From Actinernus sp. WN-2022 (Eukaryota > Cnidaria > Anthozoa > Actiniaria > Actinernidae), in NCBI GenBank assembly GCA_030867875.1, contig JAOWCC010000577.1, forward strand, positions 148,606,344-148,670,343: 64,000 nucleotides of DNA, read 5' to 3'. The notes beneath the pieces are model-generated. The model ran no database searches and was not told where the DNA came from. It worked only from the letters and a program-made list of their open reading frames with translations. The position numbers and the translations under genes were made by a program. This document shows positions 1 through 11,828 of this stretch, piece by piece (within the stretch, counting starts at the first letter, position 1; the number at the start of each line of letters is the position of its first letter).

Positions 1-1207
1 CACGATATATACGGAGGTCCAAAGTCCATAGAGCCCACACTGGAACAAACTCTTGTACCATCACTTCGTATTATAAATTTGTGTGAATGTTATCTTTTAG
101 AAAAATGTTGGATTGCACGATTGCTTGTCATCCCACTGTTGGACCAACTTGTTTTGCTTGATTAAATGTCGGATGAAGTGTGCTTTTGTGCCGATAAAAT
201 GTTTGACAGGGTATGGACGCCACCCCAACATCTATTGTTAACTGTACACCAATATGGCGGCTATGACGTAACGTGCAAAGGGTCTTATTCCAAACTAGTG
301 TGATTGTAATTATTTAATTGACAGTTAGAAGCATTCGGCTATAATTGTCATTGCGCTGCCGATCCAACTTATTCATAAATATTTATCGTTATTATAAAGT
401 AGCAGTCAGGAAGGTTGGATGGTAAGAATGATATACTCGTAGTTAGTATAAACCAACTAGTGGACTATTACAAATCCTGCATTCTGATTGGCTACCCTAT
501 AGGTCTATTTGTGATAGCCCATGGAAGAGAAAAACCACGCATTTTCACGAAATAATGTTTTTTCAACTTCAATTTGCTGCTTTCTATTATTTTCTACTGT
601 CCGACTAGTTCGTTTATACTAATAAAAACAATTGGACCTCTCGCCCTCATGGGCTACGAGTTAAATAAGCCCATTCGGCTGCGCCTCATGGGCTATTGAC
701 TCGTAGCCCATTCGGGCTGCGGGTCTAATTGTTAAATATATTACAAGAAACTTAACATTATTGAAGATTGTATCGCTGTGGTAAATAAAAAGACAAATCA
801 TATTGTAAGGCTTGTTATTTTTAGGATGATTTCTATTCATGTAATTAAAGCGCCGATGGACTATAGGAATCGGGGCTATATAAATATTCACTATTATTAT
901 TATTACCGTACTATAGTGTCTAATTGTCCAACAAAATCAATCCTATGGGAAGTGAAATTTAAATGTAGTCAAACCGAGGCTTTGGCTAGGAAGGCCACTC
1001 TTGGGAAAGGCCTGTTAGAAATGTCCCGGATGTGTCGCGGCATTCTAGGCGATGTTACAAATGGGCTCCTGGCAATAATAAACTTCGCATAACACTGACT
1101 AAATAAAATTAGCGGCGCGGTCGAAGTCGCGCAAAGGATCAGGGGAAGGGCGCGTGCTTGATAGATTAGACCGCTCCGCCTCGGTAGCGACTACTAGGAA
1201 CGGGTTT
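1..1207. other. Sequence without a recognisable gene
   Basis: No ORF here shows domain-like composition or a pairing of acceptor and donor. Around 630-725 a short motif reading roughly as tcgtagcccat/atgggctacga recurs in both orientations, consistent with small repeat debris. I see nothing else that can be named. Confidence 0.5.
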
Positions 1208-1318
1208 GCTAGCAAGTTCCTTCTATTCCGCAATGTTTTTAGAATGGCTAAACACGTTTGCATGTTGAACCATGTTTAGCCATTCTAAAAAATATCGGAA
1301 TAGGAGGGACTTGCTAGC
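1208..1318. repeat. Fold-back (hairpin) repeat
   Basis: The left arm (about 1208-1255) is nearly the reverse complement of the right arm (about 1271-1318), separated by roughly 15 nt. This is the form of a small MITE or fold-back element. No coding content. Confidence 0.7.
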
Positions 1319-1405
1319 AGTCTAAAATATTACGATCTTAAGGTTTTAAACGTTTAACAATATTTTATGCACAAGTCACGAGGTCACTTGCACAGCATTC
1401 AGGGA

Positions 1406-1592
1406 TCAATAAAGGAAAGGCTGATTCAACGGTAGTGTTTTTCTTCCAAGTTCGGGGAAAGAGACTCGTTACAATGTATTCAATAAACCAGAACCTCTAC
1501 TAATACATTAATTATGAATTGCACAATCTTACGATAAAACATGGGACCAATAAAAAGAAAGTGTAGAGTGACATAATATGAAATAAAAATAA
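1406..1592 (+). repeat. Repeat copy, inverted partner of 8000-8201
   Basis: This stretch, from the aataaaggaaaggctgattc segment through the tatgaaataaaa segment, reappears as its reverse complement at 8000-8201 with few mismatches. The two arms enclose about 6.4 kb. They are either two insertions of one repeat family in opposite orientation or the ends of a larger composite block. Confidence 0.75.
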
Positions 1593-2416
1593 AATGACAT
1601 GATTGTGAAATACAAGTTGAGTAATGGTCCGCGCAAGAGGTAGGCATATGTTATGCATGGAATGTAAAAAGGTGCTAATTGTGGTATTGTTTCAATCTTC
1701 CACCTCATTGGCTTAGACATTAAAATCAATCTAGACTTGAAGAATAATATTATTTTCTCATTTTGTGAACAGATTTGAATTGCATCTAGTGAAAACACTA
1801 ACTTTTAAAATGACGAACTTTCAATATGGGGGAACATTTTTAAATTGAAAGTTTTCTTGGTTATTGTTTTGGCCTCTTCTGATTGGACGAAATGTTTTCA
1901 CATATAAGAAAGGTACCTTTAGAATGCATTTTTAGTGGATTTAATTTCAGAAATTTATCATTTAAGGGTTGATGAGTTGTCAGTATGAAAAACAGAAAAT
2001 ACTAAAGTGGGGAAAGCAAATTGCATCTGAACAATTACCTCTTGCGTGGACTGTTACTTAAGTTTCATCAAGTTTATTCATACCTAGTGGTTCAAGAGTT
2101 TGACCTATCGATCAGCTTTGCGTATACTGTCTCGCTGAGTAAAAAACAAGTTCTAGTGGAATTAACTGCATATCAGTAAGTGAATGATTGTTACTCGGGC
2201 CAGGCCTTTGGCCGGTACGAGTGAAATCACAAGCGTTCATTTTCCAAGTCGAGATATTTCGCCGCAACCAATCAGATTGCACTCTTTGTTCGATGGAAAA
2301 TATTTCCCGAGGGAGGGTCAACCAATCAGATTCTATATCGCTCGGGACACAGCGGGTCAGTTAATTTAACACAGTGAAAACAAGATGGTGGTCAGACCCG
2401 AAGAGGTTTAGGGGAG

Positions 2417-3830
2417 AAACACGCCGGGCACAAATAATCAAAAAAACTGCGGGGTTCCTATATTTTTTAACGTTTTTGACATAGAAGAATGAATTTTGGT
2501 AGGTGTGTAAAGTAGTGTAAACAAAACAGCCTGATGAATTAAGCTAATATAGCCATCATGATATCCTTTTCTAATAGGTTTCTTTTTCTTTTTAATTACC
2601 TCTAAAAACGTTGTATTATATGCGCCGCGTCAGGCAAAAAAGGTCCGGACGATAATATGTAAATGTCTTTTGAAATTGGACCATGTTTTTTATACTTGTG
2701 GTGCAATTACAATATGCATCGCGAGCGCCACATTGTGCTACTAACAAGTAGTGTTTATTTCACGAAATTGACAAGTGAAATCGAAATTTACGATATTTTT
2801 ACAGAAGGGTGTGATCACAATTTTAGCAGACGCAAATCATTCCCTATCAGACGATTGTTTCAAGGTGTAACTTCTACTATTGCTAAAATCATATGAGCTA
2901 CGGGGAGCAGAATGACTGCAGAAAAGACATTTTTTTGCCAAAACGTGATCATCTGGTTCATCTTATTTATTCAGTTTTACTTTTAATGCCAGCAGGTATA
3001 AATGAATGTCATACATCAAAATCATCCCCTATGACAGGATTCTTAATTTTTGTGGTCATATTTGTAATCGGGCCCTTGCATCAAAATCACGTAAATTTCA
3101 CCCCTGATTTTTGTCTGACATTTGTTGTTTAATATGAATGAAATGTAGCGCTCCTCGTCAAAATCACAATACAATCTTCAACCTGTTATTAGGAACACCG
3201 TTGTAGGAAATATTTAAATTGAATGTCATCCGGGCCCTTTATGCCTGACGCGGCCCATATCTATTTAAAAGCTCTTGTTCATGAGAATGAAAGTATCGAA
3301 AACCCGTTCTCGACTGGTTGAGGTAAACGAAAGTTATTCAAGTTTGAATTTAGGTAATTTTCCTGTCAAAAGTTGGCGTGAAATAAATAACGTAAAACCA
3401 CTTATGAAAATATCGCTTGTTTTAACTTTTAGAGTTCGAAATACTGGTGCATCATATTTTGCACAGTAATAAAGCTCCTTCGTAATAACGTGTTCTTTTT
3501 AGAATTTTGAGTATAACAGCTTAGAATTGAAGCCCCATTTTTTGTAAACGTCATAATGACGTCATAAATATATTTGTGTACCCTCAGAATATAGCCAGTA
3601 CAGATTGTTTGACATTCTATCGATGAAATGCACGTGGCCAACATTCGTAAGTCATGAGTATTATTTTTAATAATATTTTTATAGTCTGCAATTCGAATGT
3701 AGTTTTACTTTGTTACCAATCTGCCAACATTTCGTAAAATTTAGAGTAGAAGTAAGGAAATGGTGTTGCTTTTACTTTTTCTGTTACACTCAACCTCGCC
3801 GTTTTTACAGTTTTTCGTGCCCGGCGTGTT
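2417..3830. mobile_element. Non-autonomous DNA transposon with terminal inverted repeats
   Basis: Both ends carry the same 14-nt inverted sequence AACACGCCGGGCAC, followed by weaker similarity (aaaaactg). A second nested inverted pair built on gcgtcaggca lies near 2630 and 3240. The interior of about 1.4 kb has only short ORFs and no transposase signature, so it looks like a non-autonomous element. A target-site duplication could not be fixed by eye. Confidence 0.6.
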
Positions 3831-4026
3831 AATAATTATATATATTCCCAGTACCGTACAATCAGCCTTTCATCTTATCTTGATATTCGTATATTTTTGC
3901 TGATTAGATCCCATCCAAGGTGATCCGGTTCCTGCACTTCGTCCGAATTGGTCCTTGCATTCAGTACATTACGTGTTAAGTCCGTCTCAGTGGAAATTTC
4001 TCTCAAAAAAAAAACAGCTTAATGTT

Positions 4027-4182
4027 TTATTTAACTTCATTCGTGGGAAAGCCTTCCAACAGGCTCAGGATATTCCAACTGGCGCCCTTGTCGGAGCCGA
4101 AGGACGTTTCCCAGTTCGACACGATCGACGAACACTCCCACCACAGGCTTCCCAGACTCGACGTATTAGTATATTGGGTTAC
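4027..4182 (-). CDS. Orphan candidate exon, unrecognised
   Basis: Read on the minus strand after a plausible acceptor (aaaccacag at 4183-4191), an open frame of 51 codons runs to a TAA. It includes the piece SLWWECSSIVSNWETSFGSD and is followed at once by AATAAA-like sequence. The composition is protein-like, and the LW..C spacing faintly recalls claudin/PMP22 first loops, but the length is too short to decide. It could be a decayed retrocopy, the 3' exon of a gene outside the window, or chance. No partner exon was found. Confidence 0.25.
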   Translation of the reverse strand, partial: VTQYTNTSSLGSLWWECSSIVSNWETSFGSDKGASWNILSLLEGFPTNEVK

Positions 4183-4536
4183 CTGTGGTTTATCGATTAG
4201 TTTCATGAGCGTATATAATTACCCTATATCATTATGACGTCACGGCTTGTTTATGAGGGGGACAGAATCGACAGAATCTTTGCGAGGTTGGCTACTTTTT
4301 TATGCACACTATTTCGCGCCACGAGGTTGTCGTGTTAAGTGTATGACATCACTTCCGCTGAATACTGAGAACGGCTTCCAGTAATGATTTTACCGGTAAA
4401 CACTCCTAAAATTTTGTTTAACATGCCCATTTGGGAATATTTTTTACTATTTTGGATATTTCTAATAGTGATTGACCTATTGACACTGAAAAAGTGGCAA
4501 ATCGAAATGGTAAATTTTCGTCGTAGTGGCACTTTA

Positions 4537-4712
4537 AGCGCTTTGCCACTCACCTCTGTGGCCCAGGTTCGATCCCCGGACGCGGCGCCATATGCGAGTT
4601 GAGTTTGCTGGTATCTCGCCCTTGCCTCGAGGGTTTTCAGTCTCCGGGCTCTCCGGTTTTCCTCCCTCAACAAAAACCAACACGAAAAAATCCCAATTCG
4701 ATCTGTGGTTAA
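4537..4712 (+). repeat. tRNA-derived SINE, family B, copy 1
   Basis: A Pol III B-box-like GGTTCGATCCCC lies at 4566-4577. The body (ggcgcca...gttgagtttgctggtatctcg...ctccggttttcctccctc) matches the copy at 36738-36938 on the opposite strand and a worn copy at 56735-56930. The tRNA-like head here is shorter than in the 36.8-kb copy, so this one is 5' truncated or diverged. Confidence 0.75.
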
Positions 4713-4917
4713 GCCGTGATGCATAAAGCTGGAACCTAATTTACATAAATTCAGAATTTTAACATTTTTAGAAAAATTGACACTGTAACCTGAAAGAGCA
4801 ACTACAATTTATTCATCATATCAATTTAATAGTTTTATCACAAATTTCTCCAAAGTTATTACCATTTAAGGCTCAGGAAAAACATGAAAGCGAGGCTGGT
4901 AGGGCCATGGCTGACTA

Positions 4918-5655
4918 CAACCTCGTGACCAGGGTCTTCTCGGTCAGATCCAAGATGGCGGCTACTCCGAGAGTAGAAGACCCTGGTAAACGCTGAATCA
5001 CGTGACCAAAAATCTCCAGGAGATTTTAATCACGTGATGTGGGCATCCAATATGGCGGCCAAGCTAAATATGGAAATGTTAACACGTGCCTACAAACCAT
5101 AGGTATCCCAATCCGGAGTGAGCGAGATGCGATTAACGGTATTTCCACGCGGCGAACGACGAAGTGAAAACAGGTCTACTAAACAGTTCGAAATGGAGTT
5201 TACTTGGATAAAGAAACAGTGGAAGAGTATCACAAAGCTACCAGGATGTATCTAAGCTAGAAGAGAATCCTAAAAAGCCGTTCATTTTCCGTTAGCGTTG
5301 AAGCGAGGAGATCGATAGCACATGTTCAGATTTAACGGCTTCTCCTGGCTTTCTCACTGATGAAACTTACCAGACAACTACCCAGTAATGCACTTCATCT
5401 ATTGCTCTACCTACACAACGTGTTTTAAGGTTATTTAAAATCGTTTTATTGATAAAATTTGAGCAATCGAATCTATATACAAATGCATCTCTCTGGACTC
5501 AGTCCGTGTGGCCAATAAAAAGCATCGTTAGAACAACCCTTGTGTCATAATCGAAGAACCAATCAGAATACGTGAAAGTTCAGGGTTTACCAGGGTCTTC
5601 TCTCGGAGTAGCCGCCATCTTGGATCTGACCGAGAAGACCCTGGGGACGAGGTTG
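4918..5655. mobile_element. Mutator-like non-autonomous transposon with 9-bp target duplication
   Basis: A 738-bp element begins CAACCTCGTGACCAGGGTC and ends with the inverted counterpart GACCCTGGGGACGAGGTTG. The arms are similar over about 75 nt and include the segment atccaagatggcggctactc. The flanks are identical 9-mers GGCTGACTA at 4909-4917 and 5656-5664. Long terminal inverted repeats with a 9-bp duplication are the signature of Mutator-type elements. No transposase ORF is visible inside. Confidence 0.75.
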
Positions 5656-5903
5656 GGCTGACTATTTTCATACAAATCTCTTATTTCAAAAGTTTATTAC
5701 TCTGTAGCAATGTAATTTACGACACTCAAATTTCACAGGATTACTTATTTGAGCATGTTCTTTTACGTGACAATGTTGGTTTTCACAAATATTCATTGCT
5801 GACAGGAGAAATCCAGTTGTAATCAAAATTAATGTCCTTTATGCATAGGGTGTATATTTCTTCCAGGTCTCGTTAGAAATTTAGAGATCAGTATTTATTT
5901 TAG

Positions 5904-5935
<32 letters not shown>
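5904..5935 (+). repeat. Homopolymer run of 32 C
   Basis: An uninterrupted poly-C tract. Such runs are assembly- and length-uncertain and can form i-motif/G-quadruplex structures. No gene is adjacent. Confidence 0.9.
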
Positions 5936-6951
5936 ACACAAAGGAATTTTGGGTGGGAGTGTGGCTCTCCGGTTTCAAAACCCAGATTTTCCATATCCTT
6001 TTCAGACCTGTACTCTATTTTATAGCAAGAGAAATATATGAAAATGTGCGGTCTCATACTTCCCTGTCAAGATCATACTCTACTCGAGACTAAAAATGTG
6101 ATAATTATGTATGTGACCCTATATCCAAGAGACCATCGTATCACCTATTTCAGACTAAAACAATTGAATTGAATGAGCAAATGTAAATAAACGAATAAAA
6201 AAGTAAAGGCTTGGCCTTCCACAAAAGAAAAGATTATATATATATATTTTTAATGTTCAAAAATGTTTTTAAGACCCTCTCCTCTCCCCCACCTCCTCTT
6301 CCCCCGCTCGATCGATAAAAACAACGTACCTTCCTCAAACATTTAGGACATTAAGAGTACGTTTTCTACATGCAAATAACAGCATAAATGCCCCGGGCAT
6401 TTGTCACGACAACATGTCAAAAGGCCTGGCATAGCAGCATTCAACCGGAAGTCATGTGATACTAAGAGTCAAATCGATGATTCGTTAATTAAATAGTTGT
6501 GTTATCAGTAAGGTACCCTCTCTTAGTATTTTCGGGCTACCTGTGTTATCCATATGGTACCCTTGCTTATAGTTGTTTTTAGTGTTTTTCACTCGTGTTC
6601 TAGATCTACTCGTGTTCACTCGTGGAGTTTTAGATCACATCGGTCAAAGTAACTCTCAATCTAAACTGAACACAGTGGTTTTAAATTTTAAATTGTAACC
6701 GGGCTTGATTCACAACATATTGACTTTGTAGATGGCCGTATATTTGTCATTTTTGGATACATGCCATTCCATGACGTACATTTCGCAAAATTATGTGTTT
6801 TTTTAGAATTTGAGAAAATTTTATAGGGTGGACAGTTTTCTAAAATACACACAAAAAACATGTCAATTAATAATGTAATATTTTTGAGAAAGTTAAGTTC
6901 AGAGACAGTGTTATGTGAAGTTGATTTAGTATCATTAATGGGAGCAGTTAA
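5936..6951. other. Non-coding stretch without recognised features
   Basis: AT-rich sequence with a pyrimidine-rich tract near 6276-6310 and no convincing ORF, splice-site pair or inverted repeat. Confidence 0.4.
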
Positions 6952-7021
6952 ACCGCCTCCCGGTTAGTTCAGTGGTTAAACTCCGGTCTATCGAGCGGGA
7001 GGTCGCGGGTTCAAACCCCGG

Positions 7022-7060
<39 letters not shown>

Positions 7061-7172
7061 GGTGCTGCCTTTGTGAACCAACTGCAAATGGTTAGACCTT
7101 CACGTCTTCTCGGATAAGGACGTAAAATCGTAGGTCCACTCCTATTATAGTCTCGTACTGATTTAGGAGTAA
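6952..7172 (+). repeat. tRNA-derived SINE, family A, copy 1
   Basis: The head resembles a tRNA: A-box-like TTAGTTCAGTGGTTAA at 6964-6979 and B-box-like GGTTCAAACCC at 7008-7018. The body (cactcagggtcttaaaataactgag...ggataaggacgtaaaatcgtagg) is repeated in reverse at 22132-22321. Two copies on opposite strands with Pol III boxes support a SINE rather than a functional tRNA. Confidence 0.8.
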
Positions 7173-7247
7173 CTCATTAAAGAATTAAAGTTGTAATAGG
7201 CCTCAGTTGGCAGGAAACAGTCATGTCCTTGTATAGTACTTCGTTAA

Positions 7248-7655
7248 AGAGAATCTCGGCTGAAAAACAATGTTTGCTCTCAAGTGATTGTTATGCATGT
7301 CTAAGTTTCTGTGTTTGTCTCCAGTAAATTGTACAGTAGATGTCATTTATGATATTCATAAACTCATTTGAATTTCCTGTGCGCAGCCATCTTGGATTTT
7401 ATAACGTCACAGTGTTGCCCCTATTGTCAGAAAACAATAGCTCTTTTGTTGTGTAACAATAGGGGCAACACTATGACGTCATGAGATCCAAGATGGCGGC
7501 GCGCAGGAAATGCAAATGAGTTTTATCGACAGGAATATCGATGCATAAATGACATCCAGTGTACAATTTCGGGAAACAAACACAACAGTAGACTTTAATA
7601 GGCATCCAAAACAAACACTTGAGAACAAACATTGTTTTTCAGCCGAGGTTCCCTT
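7248..7655. mobile_element. MITE with long inverted arms (family shared with 17761-18537)
   Basis: The arms run from gaatctcggctgaaaaacaatg inward and from cagccgaggttccc inward. The centre is tgacgtca plus a paired ataggggcaacac motif around a short loop. The same arms and centre occur at 17761-18537, where the centre is expanded into a minisatellite. This copy shows the unexpanded state. No coding content. Confidence 0.8.
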
Positions 7656-7999
7656 CAAGCCCTTCAACCGAACGAATGAATTGAGCTTGTGATCTCCATA
7701 TGTATCTCCATTACTGTAGTTTTATAAGTAGTTTTTAGTAGTAACTAGACCTTTTGCAGGAATGCAATCACGTGGTGTCACCATTTCATTATTTATAAAT
7801 TATAACAAGCATGAGTAGTGAATCAACTGTCCGACTCCCCTTGCACAAACCATGTTGACAAAAAATATGCTAGAACTCCATGAACTACATGTATTCACCT
7901 ATTCCTAGGTGGCCCGAGTTAAGGCTACTCAGGGCCTCTTGTTAGTTCATAGAAAATGTTCTGAAACGGCAGTGGGTATTTTTTTTGTTTTGATTTTTT

Positions 8000-8201
8000 A
8001 ATTTCATATTATATGTTACTCTCCACTTTCTTTTCATTGGTCTATATATTTTTTATCGTAAGATTGTGCAATTCATAATTCATATATTAGTAGAGGTTCT
8101 GGTTTATTGGATACATTGTAAGTCTCTTTCCTAGACGATCGGCCGTGCCGATCGAAATATTGGAAGAAAAACTCTACCGTTGAATCAGCCTTTCCTTTAT
8201 T
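8000..8201 (-). repeat. Repeat copy, inverted partner of 1406-1592
   Basis: Reverse complement of the segment at 1406-1592, with an extra GC-rich piece (gacgatcggccgtgccgatcg) inserted near 8134-8155 that is itself palindromic. Confidence 0.75.
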
Positions 8202-8931
8202 GTCTATATATATATAAACTCAAACAGATTATAAATAACAGTAGGAAAATTGGAGGGACCACAGACGAAATGATAAACAACCGGATCTCCTAGCGTGTAG
8301 AGTATATATATATATAATCTGTTTGAGTTTATCCCTGTGCCGTTATCTGTTGCTATATAGTTCTCCGACCGCCATTTTGAAAGGCAACCAAGCCTTTGGT
8401 GACATCGAGGCTGGAGTTGAGCGCTTAGTCTAGTTTGCATGATAATCAAAATCTATCCATATTGATAGAAAGATGGTTTGCAATTGTATCAATGCAGGGT
8501 CATCCTCCATACGGTAAAAAGGACTATGGAGACAAATGCATGCAGAGCAACTTCACATTCATGTCCATAAATTTTACCTATAAAATGGCATAAGTCCTCG
8601 ATCGAAAATCACTAAAATTTGCCTTAACTTTGCACAGGAATGTCGAACAACTTCTATTTTTCGCCAGAAGATTAAACTATTCGACCTTGACATTATCTCA
8701 CAGATGTCACGCGATCATCCACGTGATAAAATACTACATTCAATTTGCGGTGATGGGGAAAACAGGAAACGTAATACTTTCAATGTATTTAGACTACACT
8801 CTTGGGTAAATCATGACGATTAGCACCTGGACTAGGTTGATTCGTTAAGGAGATAATAAGAGAAATTCAAAGTCACGTGACTATTTGCATATTTTCGGCT
8901 TTTAAAAAGTCTGCCAGCCAAGACGTGATTG
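8202..8931. other. Non-coding stretch with an AT-rich fold-back
   Basis: Around 8205-8335 (ta)n tracts flank an inverted pair, aaactcaaacagatta and taatctgtttgagttt, a small hairpin repeat. Nothing recognisable follows up to 8931. Confidence 0.5.
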
Positions 8932-9080
8932 GGCCGTCCCTTCATGTAGGACGACACGAATTGCTACCAAATTGTATTCTATTGTATTGTATTGTGTTGC
9001 GTTCTATTGTTGTATTGAATTGTATTCTATTGTATTTTTGGTAAAAATTCGTGTCGTCCTACATAAAGGGATTGCCCGTG
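8932..9080. mobile_element. Fold-back element with TATTG microsatellite loop
   Basis: The inverted arms read tgtaggacgacacgaatt on the left and its complement aattcgtgtcgtcctaca on the right. The loop between them is a degenerate (TATTG)n run. It is probably a MITE whose loop became a microsatellite. Confidence 0.7.
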
Positions 9081-9758
9081 ATTGTGTGCGTTTCAAAGCA
9101 AGACAACAAAGTGAATTACGATTTTACGCATCTGTGATCCCCCCACCTCATATTACTTGAAACTCTACGATCTCAGATGGTCACGTGATAGAGCACGTGA
9201 CCTGGGAGCTCGAAGTATGCAAGTTTTACACTGTCGAGGAGCATTTGATAAAAACTGGGAAGTTTATGTTGTATTTTGTAAGTGAAAATCATGAAATCCA
9301 TGAAATCCCTGGCCTTAACAGGCTGGAGATGCCAAACTACTGATGACTTGACCTCGTACCGGACTGAGTTGAATACCGGACGGGTTGTTTGTTTCTGTTG
9401 AGTTCTCCGTATTTCATGGCCAAGCATTATATTTCACATTATATTTTACCAAGGTCTGAAAAAGCGTATTTGACAATGTAAAACATGTTTGTAAATGTAT
9501 CTGTAAATTTGTACACGTACATACATTTTACAAAGATTACGTTTGAGTGGTAATCGATGAAGATATGCAAACATCGATGATATGCAAACATCGGTAAACT
9601 CGAACCATTTCAGTGAAATAAAAAGCGAACTCTATTTCACGGCGGGTTAAGTAAAATCACTCTAATTACAAAGTAGAAAAAAATATTACTGCAACAACAT
9701 CTAAAGCAAAATCATTGCGTGTTTAAATCGTTTTTTTACATTGTAAACACAACTTACC
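9081..9758. other. Non-coding stretch
   Basis: Only short ORFs without domain character. Around 9545-9600 the segment gatatgcaaacatcg is repeated. I see no gene or clear transposon ends. Confidence 0.4.
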
Positions 9759-10364
9759 TTATATTTGGGACTTGAATATTTCTAGTCCAGCCACGCCATT
9801 GTCCCTCAGATGTCTTTGTATCCCCACACATAGTTGATATAAAGTGTTCGGCGGATATTCTCCCCCTCCTTTCTTCCGAACTTCGTATACAAATTTGCTC
9901 AGCCAAAAGCATAGTTCAAAGTCACACAAAGTATGAACAGTATTGACTGATGGGGCGAAAGAAAACTGATCACTAGAGCTATATGTTGAAGAGCGTTGCG
10001 CTCTGTAGCCCATTCATTCCAAACATTCAGAATCCAATTAGTTACTTTCTTCGTATTCTCTGGAACTCGGTCTTTGTTCAGCTCTAACATTACTTCATCT
10101 TCAATAGCTTCAATGTTTCTTGGACCATTTCCCTTCGCACAACCAGCACTCGAGTTTGTATCCTTATCCGTTTGTGCCAATTCTGCAGGACACTCTTCGA
10201 AATTAAATAAATTGTCGACTATTTCTTCTACCGTAAGATCCACATTTTCCGTCGTTGGCTTTCGTGCCGTCGATTTGAAACAAGGCTTCCAGGTCACAGG
10301 ACGGGTTAATTGAGTCCTGAAACTTATTTTGGGTGAGAAAAATATCCTCGTCACTATCAGCCAT
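9759..10364 (-). pseudogene. Crypton-type (DUF3504-like) recombinase-derived ORF remnant
   Basis: On the minus strand three reading frames in succession carry pieces of one protein. It starts at 10364 with MADSDEDIF, continues in another frame with a TKKVTNWILNVWNEWATERN segment, then in a third with LSKFVYEVRKKGGGEYPPNT and LYQLCVGIQRHLRDNG. These strings match what I know of the N-terminal half of the tyrosine-recombinase-derived DUF3504 proteins (KIAA1958/ZMYM/QRICH1 group and Crypton elements). At least two frameshifts and a terminal in-frame stop, with no catalytic C-terminal half, mark it as a decayed copy. An ordinary gene with undetected introns is less likely. Confidence 0.6.
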
Positions 10365-11556
10365 AACGAAATCGGTACACTGTTCGAAACGAGATCAAAA
10401 TGCAAATAACGCCACACTAGCCAAAGTTCTCATCAAACACACTCAAGTGTAAATTCCATGAAGACATTCTCTATATTGCGTTTTATTCTATTCTATTATA
10501 CTATACTCCTCTATTCTTCGCAAAACTCGCCCAACTGGAAAATAAGCCAGTTATTTCGAGGCATCCTCGGGGGTATGTGAATTCTGTCACCTCGCCCAAC
10601 TGAAAAATAAGCGTCACGCTACATGTCCAATCTTTGACTGTGACGTCATGTTTGCACGTGCGAAAAGTAAAATCTGCACTTCAACACCTAATTCGCCCTT
10701 CTCGCGCGGCGGCCATGTTGAGGCCCAGGAGAATAAAAACCTTTGTTTTTGCGGGCTAAACTCGTTCTGAATCTACTCAGTGCGAGGCTAGCCACGCAAA
10801 CTCTATTGTTTCTTTCCAACATGGCCGCTGTGTGAAATAACCTCGTATCCACGAGTTCTCCATTGCGAGGCTACCTTGTATCCCGTATAATATATTGACA
10901 CGACACACGACAGCAAACTTTTTACGACGCAATAATGAACATGTTATTTTGTCAAGGGTTGGTTTATTTTTCATCGTTATTTCTGCTGTATTAAAATCTA
11001 GACACTAAATAGTACAACACTGATACAGCATGCAAATGAATATCCTACATGTTTTCTCGCACATGAATCTCAATTTATCGTATGTCATGATTTGCTTATC
11101 CAATCACAGCTCTAGTTTACGGTATTTGTATTTTCCTTAAAATATAGCTGTAACTATAGTGTAATTATTGTGTAATTATATTTCTGAATACACGAATTGC
11201 AGTAATTGTGTTGAATATATTGTAATACACATATTTTGTTCATGTTGAGGTATGTGATAAGTTGGTTGTAGAAAACTTGCTGACTTGATTTATGTTTCTA
11301 TTATGAACGAGTGTTTTTTTATGAATTTTACAAAACTTAGTTAAACTCGTGCTGTAAATACTTAGATCCTCTCCTAGAGAGTGTTAATTTCTCGAGGTGA
11401 AAAGGACTGTTTAACTTATTGAAGTTAATCAGAAGGCCATAACCAGAGGTCTCGATATCTCATACTGGGACTTTGCCCTTCAGTTTACGGTATAATCTAT
11501 TTTTAGACAACGATTCTAGCTAAATCGATAGCCAAGCGTATTGCACCTAATAGTCA
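10365..11556. other. Non-coding stretch
   Basis: It contains a direct pair of the segment ctcgcccaactg-aaaataagc near 10527-10550 and 10591-10612, and loosely inverted GC-rich pieces (ggcggccatgttg near 10689, caacatggccgc near 10818) suggesting worn MITE debris. No supported ORF. Confidence 0.45.
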
Positions 11557-11827
11557 AATACTCCAGTTTCGTATTCGAAAATTACTGCTGAATGAAATGA
11601 CTACAGACGCATGTACGCAGGGGGGTTAGTCTCATTCTGAAGTTAAACATTCTTAAATACCAGCGAGAAGGTGGGCTATACACAACACTGTATTGTTGTA
11701 GTTTCACGCTTTGCACCTTCTCGCTGGTATTTAATAATGTTTAACTTCAGAATGAGACTAACCCTGCGTACCTGCGTCTGTAGTCATTGCATTCAGCGGT
11801 AATTTTCGAATACGAAACTGGAGTATT
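11557..11827. mobile_element. Fold-back MITE 1 of an abutting pair
   Basis: A nearly perfect inverted repeat with arms of about 115 nt. The left arm starts aatactccagtttcgtattc and the right arm ends with its complement gagtatt at 11827. The high arm identity suggests a young insertion. No ORF. Confidence 0.85.
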
Positions 11828-11828
11828 G

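Noticed and set aside
6952..7026. Functional tRNA gene
   Set aside because: It has A- and B-box-like parts but the arms do not fold into a proper cloverleaf by eye, and the body recurs as a dispersed repeat, so it is a SINE head.
7479..7667. 62-residue ORF
   Set aside because: It lies wholly in the right arm of a MITE.
9759..10013. Separate small protein gene starting MGYRAQRSS
   Set aside because: It is the third-frame continuation of the Crypton-type relic; the start Met lies inside shifted sequence.
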